Shown: one piece after another, positions 35,101 through 42,416 of the stretch
How the letters are laid out: each line of letters opens with the position of its first letter
How positions within the stretch are numbered: the stretch's first letter is position 1
NCBI GenBank assembly: GCA_910586725.1
Contig: CAJUJL010000001.1
Span: 62,001-126,000, forward strand
Direction of reading: 5' to 3'
Origin: an uncultured Lachnospiraceae bacterium
GTDB lineage: Bacteria > Bacillota > Clostridia > Lachnospirales > Lachnospiraceae
Length of the DNA: 64,000 bases
Translations under genes and position numbers: made by a program
The notes under the pieces: model-generated
Seen by the model: the letters and a program-made list of their open reading frames with translations, nothing else
What the model was told of the DNA's origin: nothing
The model's database searches: none

Positions 35101-35309
35101 GAAACGATCTCAAGCAATTTTGCACTCCCGGCATCCATATCCTGCAGATTCACAAATATTACGTCTGCCGATGCCACTAACTTTACCTCAGGTATTTCAC
35201 TTTCGGAAAACTTATGCACAAAATTTTCCAGGGATGGCATCTCTTTGATAATTTTAAATATTTTGCACAGACGACCGATGAAATAAAAATGTATTCGACA
35301 ATGGTACAT
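32154..35309 (-). CDS. Cytoplasmic multi-PAS hybrid histidine kinase with two receiver domains (1051 aa)
   Basis: Sensor kinase without membrane segments. Order: a degenerate receiver-like N-terminus (about 20-120), three PAS-type domains (about 130-245, 250-380, 390-525), HisKA with the phospho-His box FLSNMSHDIRTPMNA, HATPase (NLLSNAIKYTG, DTGIGMS, GTGLGMAI), then two receivers (ALVVDDDFNTCDSV... and ILLVEDVDMNQEIAE...), each with an Asp in the IIDWLLP or LMDIQMP strand. Phosphate would pass on through an Hpt protein; a stand-alone Hpt is encoded at 39.9-40.3 kb. ATG at 35309 follows GGAGGAG. It has its own promoter. The signal sensed is unknown. Confidence 0.93.
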   Translation of the reverse strand: MYHCRIHFYFIGRLCKIFKIIKEMPSLENFVHKFSESEIPEVKLVASADVIFVNLQDMDAGSAKLLEIVSNKKKEAELILLSEKNQEADRECILSELKDIWTLPLSEEEVRFRFLRWQQSYKMSKDFWQASQFLEAAINHTPNLVWYKDKNGIHEKVNDSFCATVNKTKEQVQGQGHAYIWDVEHDDPACIESEREVMRKQETCISEEIIETGEGKRQLKTYKSPLYDVDGSVMGTVGVAIDVTNERAYEEEIIKKNRTLEMIFTTLDCGVMRHSLDGTHIFSINKAALSILGYESLDEMVEEGFDMIASSVFDEDREKLRQSIMSLKGEGDAVSVGYRIKHKDGNIRHIMGNVKLLKENGEPCYQRFLLDCTEQKLEETRNKKRQMELLQALSIDFNFVCFFDLDTGKGNLLRNDYHDQKFLDTIFDGKILLQESMEHYISEFVCEEDRDMMRKSCSLETIKKEMAEKKLYFVNYRAMKKDKVEYFQLKIVRSGIWEDSHSIVLGFRSVDGETRKEMEQKSLLQNALLQANRANKAKSVFLSNMSHDIRTPMNAIVGFTALAITHIENKEQVEEYLKKIMTSGNHLLSLINDILDMSRIESGKMHLDEKLCSLPDILHGIRNIVHADICAKQIELYIDAVDVMNEEIYCDKLRLNQVLLNLLSNAIKYTGSGGIVSMRIIEKAGAPDGYANYQFHIKDTGIGMSREFVEHIFEPFERENNSTISGIQGTGLGMAITKNIVDMMNGSIEVTSEQGTGTEFIVSFAFRLHSGKKEPQTIPELKNCRALVVDDDFNTCDSVSYMLSQIGMRAEWTLSGKEAVLRTRQAVMRNDNYCVYIIDWLLPDMNGIEVTRRIRKEIGEDVPIIVLTAYDWEDIEEEAKEAGVTAFCSKPLFLSELRSCLNSIINLDLEKQEELEEALEKPEKIRTGRILLVEDVDMNQEIAEAILSDAGFSTEIAGNGQIAVDMMKKSEPGYYQLVLMDIQMPLMNGYEAAREIRRLKNKELASVPIIAMTANAFEEDKKEAIKSGMNGHIAKPIDIGNLIETLDKILT

Positions 35310-35350
35310 ACCTGTCTCCTCCTATGCTTTTATCTACTACCATTCCTTTT

Positions 35351-35379
35351 ATTCTAACAAGCCGATATATCTATGTCAA
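35351..35379 (-). promoter_or_regulatory. Promoter of the multi-PAS hybrid kinase
   Basis: Minus strand: TTGACA (35374-35379), a 17-nt spacer and TAGAAT (35351-35356), about 40 nt before the start codon. Separates this gene from the subtilase upstream. Confidence 0.7.
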
Positions 35380-35473
35380 TATTTATGAGGCCTCATTCCT
35401 GCAATTCCCATAGCTTCCATTCCTTCAGATCTGCGTTTCTATTATATGCAAAAATCAATCGTAAATTTTTATC

Positions 35474-37312
35474 TCACCCCGGCAAACTATCCCGCAAACA
35501 CAGCGTCCCCCACCCAAGCTGCGGATTCGGATATTCCTTCACCGCCGCTATCTGTCTCGCGCCCCTGATCAGATATGCCTTTAACTTCTCTCCATATAAA
35601 AATATATCGCGCCCCTGCACAATGCCCCACTGCATCATAAGAGCCGCGCTTCCTGTTACAAACGGAGCCGCCATGGAAGTTCCGCTTCTGGAGGCGTATC
35701 CTCCTCCCGGAGACGGCGCCATAATATTGACGCCCGGAGCTGCAAGATCCGGTTTGACCTGATTCGTCCATGCTGTATACCCTCTGCCTGAAAAAGCCGC
35801 CGTACTGTCCGTATTGGAATCGTATGCCGCTACGCTGATTACTTTTGCTGTCGTAGAGGGAATTGTCAATGTCCGCAATTCCGACGGATAAGGGAATCCT
35901 GTTCCCGGATTTAACACTCCTCCGGAAGGAAGCCACATATCGTAAGTTCCATCCGTAACTTTTGCCGCTGAAATACGTATCCTCCACAAGCCGGACGGAA
36001 TATATCTTTCTCTGGGAATAAAGTCAATATAGATTTCCTGATATATGCTGTATGGAACCGGTTCTCCATAGAAGATCAGCAGCTCCACCGACTCAAATTC
36101 GACACGCAGCGTGCCGTTTCCAATAAGCTGCCCGCTGGTTTTACCATCCGGCAAAAGAACCTCCACACGCAATTCATCCTGATACCGTTTCCAAATCTGA
36201 AGACTAAGCTTGCTTTCGTAATCGCTGACTGCAAACTCCGCCTCCTGAATATCTCCGCTTTCTATACGGTTATGATAATGCGCCGTACTTGCTCCTTCAT
36301 TTCCGGTCCCCGCTATGATACTGCACTGATGATGATCCGCCATATCGTTTAGAAATGTTTCAATCAAACTCGTTCCGCTATGAGAACCGTAATTGTTCCC
36401 AAAGCTCAAATTAATGGCGACAGGCTTATTTATCATTTCCGCCGTCCTGATACAAAAATCTACGGCTTTCATAAGCTCTGTCGTTTTGGGAAATGCATTC
36501 TCCCTGGGGGTTCCCAATTTCACAATCAATAACTCCGCTTCATAAGCCACACCCCGGTATCTTCCCATAGACGCCCGTCCGTTTCCCGCTGCGATCCCTG
36601 CCACATGCGTCCCGTGTCCGGAAGTATCGCGGCTCGGCACATACCTTCGCCTTTCTGCGGCATCGTTTTGTGCAAGAGCGGCATTGATCTGTTCCTTCGT
36701 AAATAAAACGCCGTCAGAATATCCTTCCGGCGGCCGGTAAACCATCTCTCCTTTCGGATCTCTCTCCTGCAAATCCTGCGCGTTCAGCGTCTGATCCCAT
36801 AAAAATGCGATCCTTGTAGTGCCATCAGGATTACAGAAATCAGGATGTTCATAATCGATCCCACTGTCGATGACCGCTACAAAGCATCCTTTCCCGGTAA
36901 GATTTTCCCCTCCCACCGTCGATCCCGGCAGAGTTTCTCCTCCGGATTGCACAGCGGTAATACAAGAGACTCTTCTTGCATAATTCAATGCAAAGAAGAG
37001 TCTCTTAGGCTTTTCCATATAAATAATTCCATCCAGCTTTGCTGTCAGATCCACCAGATATTCCGGTAAGATTAAAACAGCATAAGCATTATCCAACACT
37101 GTTATAGAAGCAATCCATGCTTCCTGGCCGTTCATTCTAAGCAGCTCTTTCACCTGCTCCAGACCGTTTCGCACATATCGCACAATCACTTCCCATGTCT
37201 GCGCTTCCGGCGAATATCCAACCCCCAGATTTATAGATTTTTCTCTTTCCATCCGGCTGGCGTCCAGTGCAAGATTTAAAAGGTTTTCCATTTTAGCGTT
37301 ACTCATATTCAT
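35474..37312 (-). CDS. Subtilisin-like serine protease (S8), Csp-like
   Basis: Catalytic triad intact: D149 (AVIDSGIDYEHPDF), H233 (SGHGTHVAG), S546 (SGTSMAAP), and the oxyanion Asn region NLSFGNNYG. A prodomain-like segment (about 60-115) precedes it, and a beta-rich insert of roughly 130 residues separates the H and S regions, as in the clostridial Csp germination proteases. No signal peptide, also as in Csp proteins. I place the start at ATG 37312 (alternative 37306); a longer frame overlaps the upstream kinase. The ribosome site is weak. It follows the hybrid kinase stop by 32 nt and is probably co-transcribed. A germination role is possible; its place in a signalling cluster is unusual. 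Confidence 0.85.
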   Translation of the reverse strand: MNMSNAKMENLLNLALDASRMEREKSINLGVGYSPEAQTWEVIVRYVRNGLEQVKELLRMNGQEAWIASITVLDNAYAVLILPEYLVDLTAKLDGIIYMEKPKRLFFALNYARRVSCITAVQSGGETLPGSTVGGENLTGKGCFVAVIDSGIDYEHPDFCNPDGTTRIAFLWDQTLNAQDLQERDPKGEMVYRPPEGYSDGVLFTKEQINAALAQNDAAERRRYVPSRDTSGHGTHVAGIAAGNGRASMGRYRGVAYEAELLIVKLGTPRENAFPKTTELMKAVDFCIRTAEMINKPVAINLSFGNNYGSHSGTSLIETFLNDMADHHQCSIIAGTGNEGASTAHYHNRIESGDIQEAEFAVSDYESKLSLQIWKRYQDELRVEVLLPDGKTSGQLIGNGTLRVEFESVELLIFYGEPVPYSIYQEIYIDFIPRERYIPSGLWRIRISAAKVTDGTYDMWLPSGGVLNPGTGFPYPSELRTLTIPSTTAKVISVAAYDSNTDSTAAFSGRGYTAWTNQVKPDLAAPGVNIMAPSPGGGYASRSGTSMAAPFVTGSAALMMQWGIVQGRDIFLYGEKLKAYLIRGARQIAAVKEYPNPQLGWGTLCLRDSLPG

Positions 37313-37344
37313 ACACTTTTCGTTTTTATGAATATATGCTTTAT

Positions 37345-39894
37345 CTATCCCAAATATTTCTGCAGAACGCGCATGCATTCTTTAAGATCTATCGGTTTTT
37401 GCAGATGTTCATTCATTCCGCAGTCCATGCATTTCTGCACATCACCCGAAAACGCATCTGCCGTCATTGCAATAATCGGAAGGTCTTTATCCGGCCGGCT
37501 TAAAGCGCGTATCGCCTTTGTTGTATCGTATCCGTTCATAACCGGCATCCGAATATCCATTAAAATAACATCGTAATATCCTATTTCAGAATTCTGAAAC
37601 ATTTCAAGACATATCTTGCCATTTTCCGCCCAATCCATTTCCATTCCCGTTATCGAAAGAATTTCATGAGCCACTTCCCAGTTTATTTCCATATCTTCCG
37701 CCATAAGCGCGCGTTTACCGGTAAAATCATCTTCCTCGCGCTCTTTCTGCTCATTCCCATCCTGCTCTCCGTCCACATATTGTATCAAACGCTGATACAA
37801 AGTCGATTTAAATAGGGGTTTGGAAATAAAGCCTTCAACTGAAGAAGCGCTGATCTGATCTTCAATGTCATCACAGTCGTAAGCAGAAATCAAAAATACC
37901 GGAATTTCCTTTCCTACGCGGCTGCGTATCTCATGCACCGTCTCCAGCCCGTTCATACCAGGCATTTTCCAGTCAATCAAAACAAACTGATAATTTTCAT
38001 TTTTCATGTAACGCTCTTCTACCATCCGCACCGCATCCAACCCATTCAAAGCCCACTCCACATGAACTCCCAATTCTTCTAAATTTGAAACAGCGCTGGC
38101 GCATAATGCCTCGTTGTCATCCACCACGAGTATATTCCATGGGGGCAGCTTCATCTCTTCCTGGCTGACCAAAGCCTTCTTAAAATCAAGCGTCATATGA
38201 AATGTACTGCCTTTGTCTTCTTCACTTTGCAGCTCAATTGTCCCGCCCATAAGGTCTACAATTCTTTTTATAATTGCCGTGCCAAGACCCGTACCGAGAA
38301 TATAATGTACTTTTTCTGATTCTTCTCTTGTAAAGTTATCCCATATATGCTTCTGAAACTCCGTCGACATGCCAATTCCGTTATCCGCCACACTAATGTG
38401 CGTGCACACATAATCCTCGCCTTTTACAGACGGTTCCTGATGCATGTATACGTCAATTCTGCCGCCTTCCTGCGTATACTTGACCGCATTTGATAACAGA
38501 TTCAAAAGCACCTGGTTCAATCTCACATCGTCACAGTAAACTTCTTCTGAAATAATTTTCTGTATAAATATATCAAAAAGCTGATTCTTTGCCTGAACCT
38601 GCGGCTGCATGATACTTACAAGATCATCCATAATATCCCGCAGAGATACCGGCACAATATTCAGCGGCATTTTCCCGCTTTCAATTTTCGACATATCAAG
38701 CACATCGTTAATTAATCCCAAAAGCTGTTTGCTTGAAAGTCTGACTTTTCTTAAACATTCGTCCACTCTGACGGGATCCTGCACATTTCTTTGCGCAATT
38801 TCCGTCATACCGATAATAGCGTTCATTGGCGTTCGAATGTCATGACTCATACTGGAAAGGAATTCGCTTTTTGCCATATTGGCATGATCGGCCTCTTCTT
38901 TTGCTTTTTGCAGCGCCTTCATCTGCCGCTCCGATAACCGGTAATACAACAAAAGAATAATCGACATCGTCAGCAAAATAATAGCCCCTGAACTTACCAT
39001 AATGAAAGTCCTCATATCATCCAATTCCGTAATAGAATTCCCAAGCGTGTCAAGCGGCATCGCTGTAATCAGATACCAGGAAGCATTTTCCGAAAGCGGT
39101 GAACAGTATATCTGCCGTTCTATCCCTTCAATGGAAATCCTCGCTACATAGTTACTGCTCGTTTGCATGGCTTCTTTTAACTCGCTGACATAGTCTTTCG
39201 GATTCTTTCCGTCTAACTCTTCATATACCTGTAAAATACGCTCAAAATAACTCTCACGAAATGCGTCTGAACTTCGAATTACGAACTCTCCATTTTTATC
39301 TATGATATGAGAATATACCATGGTTTCACTTTCATCCAGAAAAAGCGCTTTGCTTAAATATTCCATGGATACCCCTGCAATTAAACCCTCGCTTTGCTTT
39401 CCTTCACCCATCGGATAGCAAGCTTCTTTTCCCAAAAGCAAATACCGTTCTCCTGTTTTACTCACGCCCCGCGTCACGAGATTCCCATTATCCTGTAAGG
39501 AATCATGAATTTCTGCGGGAGTATTCAAAATCTCTACCTCATCTCCTAAGATCGCACTTCTTTCACCGTCTTGTGTATACAGGCTTAGATGAGAAAAATT
39601 CCTGATTTCACTGCTTGTCCTTAGTTCATCCAGCATGTCTTCGCCGTATTTAGCCAAGTTCTGCGGCGTCCGTTTTATAATCCCTTCCACCTGTTCTAAC
39701 CGCAAATCAATAATAGAACCAAATTTCTGCTGTATCTGTCTGTTCATTTCAGCCATATACAAATTGCTAATTTCCTGGATGGAGCTTTCTGTTTTACGCG
39801 ACATAAATATTGTCAACCACAAAAACACAGCCAAACAAACAACAATGACAATTGCAACGCTGCGTGCGAAGAAGCTGATAACTTTTTTTTCCAT
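37345..39894 (-). CDS. Membrane hybrid histidine kinase with two receiver domains (849 aa)
   Basis: Order: membrane helix (about 10-30), extracytoplasmic sensor of about 265 residues (Cache-like, with the late block ASWYLITAMPLDTLGNSI), second helix (about 300-322), HisKA box FLSSMSHDIRTPMNA, HATPase (NLLSNAVKYTQ, DNGIGMS, GTGLGTAI), then two receivers with FVLIDWKMPG and VILMDIRMPV. It lies 35 nt after the Hpt gene, which is the expected relay partner, and 32 nt before the subtilase. ATG follows TGGAG. The ligand is not known. Same overall kinase plan as the 32-35 kb gene, but with a periplasm-facing sensor in place of PAS domains. Confidence 0.93.
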   Translation of the reverse strand: MEKKVISFFARSVAIVIVVCLAVFLWLTIFMSRKTESSIQEISNLYMAEMNRQIQQKFGSIIDLRLEQVEGIIKRTPQNLAKYGEDMLDELRTSSEIRNFSHLSLYTQDGERSAILGDEVEILNTPAEIHDSLQDNGNLVTRGVSKTGERYLLLGKEACYPMGEGKQSEGLIAGVSMEYLSKALFLDESETMVYSHIIDKNGEFVIRSSDAFRESYFERILQVYEELDGKNPKDYVSELKEAMQTSSNYVARISIEGIERQIYCSPLSENASWYLITAMPLDTLGNSITELDDMRTFIMVSSGAIILLTMSIILLLYYRLSERQMKALQKAKEEADHANMAKSEFLSSMSHDIRTPMNAIIGMTEIAQRNVQDPVRVDECLRKVRLSSKQLLGLINDVLDMSKIESGKMPLNIVPVSLRDIMDDLVSIMQPQVQAKNQLFDIFIQKIISEEVYCDDVRLNQVLLNLLSNAVKYTQEGGRIDVYMHQEPSVKGEDYVCTHISVADNGIGMSTEFQKHIWDNFTREESEKVHYILGTGLGTAIIKRIVDLMGGTIELQSEEDKGSTFHMTLDFKKALVSQEEMKLPPWNILVVDDNEALCASAVSNLEELGVHVEWALNGLDAVRMVEERYMKNENYQFVLIDWKMPGMNGLETVHEIRSRVGKEIPVFLISAYDCDDIEDQISASSVEGFISKPLFKSTLYQRLIQYVDGEQDGNEQKEREEDDFTGKRALMAEDMEINWEVAHEILSITGMEMDWAENGKICLEMFQNSEIGYYDVILMDIRMPVMNGYDTTKAIRALSRPDKDLPIIAMTADAFSGDVQKCMDCGMNEHLQKPIDLKECMRVLQKYLG

Positions 39895-39929
39895 TTTTTA
39901 CTCCATAAACTGTAATTCGGGCAAAAGAG

Positions 39930-40283
39930 CTACTCTAAATTCCGTTCAATGCATTTTATAATTTCTTCCTGTATGGGAAGTATTTTTTCCATTATTGGCT
40001 TTGCCTGTTCCGGTTGTCCCGAACGCAGCAGCGCAAGAATTTCACTATATCCTTCGTAAAGCGGTGTAACAGATAAATTGCCTGCGGTCCCTTTCATGGT
40101 ATGTACTTTCTCTGTTGTTTCCGTATAATCCGTACAATCAAAATCTACGGAAACCATATTTGCATTTATTGTCTTCAAAAACGAACCAAACAATCTAGTA
40201 TAAAGCTTCTCGTTTCCATTCAAGCGTTTTAGCCCTTCTTCAACATTTACTCCCAAGCTTTTTAATTCTTCTAATAACGCCAT
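39930..40283 (-). CDS. Histidine phosphotransfer (Hpt) protein
   Basis: A single Hpt domain of 117 aa. The phospho-accepting H61 lies in the motif VHTMKGTAGNL. Such proteins carry phosphate from the receiver of a hybrid kinase to a response regulator. It is directly upstream of one hybrid kinase and in the same cluster as another, and response regulators (CheY, REC-HD-GYP) are encoded nearby. ATG follows GAGAGG. A weak GC hairpin (40332-40359) without a T tract separates it from the MCP gene and could reduce read-through. Confidence 0.92.
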   Translation of the reverse strand: MALLEELKSLGVNVEEGLKRLNGNEKLYTRLFGSFLKTINANMVSVDFDCTDYTETTEKVHTMKGTAGNLSVTPLYEGYSEILALLRSGQPEQAKPIMEKILPIQEEIIKCIERNLE

Positions 40284-40368
40284 CTACAACACCTCTCTTA
40301 TTCGTTTCATTCCTATCGCTTCAAACAAGGCCGGCACAGAAACTTTTGTCCCTGTGCCGCAAACCTCT

Positions 40369-41832
40369 TTAATATTTCCCGAAATCATCCTCTAAGGAAA
40401 TCACCTGTTCGTTCATATTATCTCCGACAACGGGAGACGCGCTTTTACTGGCAGTGTTTGTATGACCTTCTCCCAGATTGTAAATCGATAACATATCACG
40501 CATTCTGGCCGCCTGATTCGAAAGCTCTTCACTGGATGCCGCACACTGCTGGCTTGTCGCGGAGTTGGTCTGAACAACCTGTGATACCTGGTTGATCGCC
40601 TGTTCAATCTGTGCCACCGCAGTCGCCTGATAATTGGAAGATTCTGCAATTCCGTTAATAATAACTTCGCTTTCCTGTACGACGGATGTGATTTCTCCCA
40701 AAGCCCTCGCCGTATCGTCTGCAATTTTGGAACCCATGCTGACTTTTCCAATGGAATCTTCGATCAGCTCTGCTGTCTCGCCCGCCGCAGAAGCGCTCTT
40801 GGCTGCAAGGCTTCTGACCTCTTCTGCAACAACGGCAAATCCTTTTCCTGCCTCTCCGGCTCTTGCTGCTTCAACGGCTGCGTTCAGAGCAAGAATATTG
40901 GTCTGGAACGCAATATCGTCAATAACTTTAATAATCTTGGAAATGCTTTCGGAAGATTTATTAATATCCTGCATCGCAGCAACCATATCTTCCATCTGTT
41001 TGTTGCCTTTTTTCACATCTTCAATCGCATTCTCTACCAGTTTTGCAGCTTCATTTGCCTGTTCTGCGTTCTGTTTGGTTTTTTCTGCAATTTCATCAAT
41101 AGATGCCGTAATCTCTTCGATTGCGCTTGCCTGCTCCGTAGAGCCCTGTGCCAGCGCCTGGCTTGCGCTTGCTACCTGAGAAGAACTGATTGTAACCTGC
41201 GTACCTGCGTCACTGATATTAGAAAGTGCATGGAGATTATCCTCAACAAGCTTTTTCAGAGAATTGCCCAATAAATCTTCCTGTGATTTCGGATTTACTT
41301 TAACCGTCAGGTTACCATTTGATACTTCCTGCGCAATATCGGCCTGGTATTTGATGTTGTCAACTACACGCCGGTATTCGTCCACAAGCTCTCCGAATTC
41401 ATCATTTGCATACTTCACTAATTCAATGTCAACATGTCCCAGCGCAATCTTCTGCGCAGCGCCGGAAAGCTGTCTGATCGAACGCATGATTGCTTTGATC
41501 AGCGATAATGCAATGCTGACTGTGATAATAATAGATAACACAATCATTCCAATGCTGATTAAATTTGACCGGTTCGCAACTGAAGTTAAGCGGTCTAAAT
41601 TATTTATTTTGGACTCATTGATCACATCCAAAAGCGTCTGTCTTTTCTCACTGTCAGCGCCAATCTTGTCTAACAGCTCCTCTACTTCCGCACTCTCTTC
41701 CTCGTACATTTCTTCTACGGTGCTAACAGAAGACCGAACAGAAGACATTCCTATATACACATTGATGATCGTGAGTATAATAGGTACTAAAAAACCAATA
41801 AACAGCCTTGTTTTTATCTTTACGTTTTTCAT
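40369..41832 (-). CDS. Methyl-accepting chemotaxis protein
   Basis: Membrane chemoreceptor. Two helices (about 8-28 and 94-114) flank a small extracellular part of about 65 residues, so the sensing module is minimal. HAMP (about 115-170) and a long coiled-coil signalling domain follow, with the conserved tip KVIDDIAFQTNILALNAAVE and EAARAGEAGKGFAVVAEEVR. The start is best at ATG 41832, 7 nt from GAGG; earlier ATGs at 41838 and 41847 exist, the last overlapping the cheW stop as ATGA. It is transcribed directly after cheA and cheW. It would pass signals to CheA and be adapted by CheR and CheB. Confidence 0.95.
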   Translation of the reverse strand: MKNVKIKTRLFIGFLVPIILTIINVYIGMSSVRSSVSTVEEMYEEESAEVEELLDKIGADSEKRQTLLDVINESKINNLDRLTSVANRSNLISIGMIVLSIIITVSIALSLIKAIMRSIRQLSGAAQKIALGHVDIELVKYANDEFGELVDEYRRVVDNIKYQADIAQEVSNGNLTVKVNPKSQEDLLGNSLKKLVEDNLHALSNISDAGTQVTISSSQVASASQALAQGSTEQASAIEEITASIDEIAEKTKQNAEQANEAAKLVENAIEDVKKGNKQMEDMVAAMQDINKSSESISKIIKVIDDIAFQTNILALNAAVEAARAGEAGKGFAVVAEEVRSLAAKSASAAGETAELIEDSIGKVSMGSKIADDTARALGEITSVVQESEVIINGIAESSNYQATAVAQIEQAINQVSQVVQTNSATSQQCAASSEELSNQAARMRDMLSIYNLGEGHTNTASKSASPVVGDNMNEQVISLEDDFGKY

Positions 41833-41843
41833 ATTCATACCTC

Positions 41844-42389
41844 TCATTCTTTCATTGAAATCATATTATTCGTCTGCTCTATCGCTGCATAATCTTCATC
41901 GTTCAGCAGCTTATCAGGATCCAGCAATAATTTCACAGAATTCCCGACCCTGGCAATACCATAAACAAATTTATGGTCTGCTTTATCTGCGCGTCCGGCT
42001 TTAGGAGGCGGTAAAATATTCTCCTCTCTGATCTCAATTACATCAGCAATCTGTTCCACAATCAATCCTACCACTACATCATTCACCATAACGACAATGA
42101 TGCAGGTTCGGTCGTCATATTCAAATGCCTCCTGCTTAAACCTTAAACGTACATCAATAACAGGAATGATTTTACCCCTTAAATTGATAAGTCCCTTGAT
42201 ATAATCCTCTGTTCTGGGAATCGCAGTAATTGACGGAATCTGAATAATTTCATTTACGTACTGGATTTTCAAGCCAAAATATTCATTTCCTGATTTAAAC
42301 GTCATATATTTGCTTTTCTGCGCATCGTCCTCATCCGAAATATCCATTAACTCTTCATCCTGTCTCTTCAACTCGCTTAACTCATCCAT
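41844..42389 (-). CDS. cheW: Chemotaxis coupling protein CheW
   Basis: A 181 aa scaffold protein linking receptor and CheA. The CheW fold is clear from YMTFKSGNEYFGLKIQYVNEI, the conserved IKGLINLRGKIIPVIDVR and VEQIADVIEIREENILPPP. An N-terminal acidic extension of about 25 residues precedes it. It sits 27 nt after cheA and overlaps or abuts the MCP gene. Ribosome site GGAAGGG before ATG. Confidence 0.95.
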   Translation of the reverse strand: MDELSELKRQDEELMDISDEDDAQKSKYMTFKSGNEYFGLKIQYVNEIIQIPSITAIPRTEDYIKGLINLRGKIIPVIDVRLRFKQEAFEYDDRTCIIVVMVNDVVVGLIVEQIADVIEIREENILPPPKAGRADKADHKFVYGIARVGNSVKLLLDPDKLLNDEDYAAIEQTNNMISMKE

Positions 42390-42416
42390 ATGGACATACC
42401 CTTCCTTTCTATTATT

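Noticed and set aside
40332..40359. GC-rich hairpin between the MCP and Hpt genes as a terminator
   Set aside because: No T tract follows on the minus strand; at most it reduces read-through, so no terminator is claimed.
41264..42004. Plus-strand open frame of 246 codons opposite the MCP and cheW genes
   Set aside because: Both minus-strand genes have complete family motifs here; the plus frame has Ser/Ile-biased shadow composition and no ribosome site.
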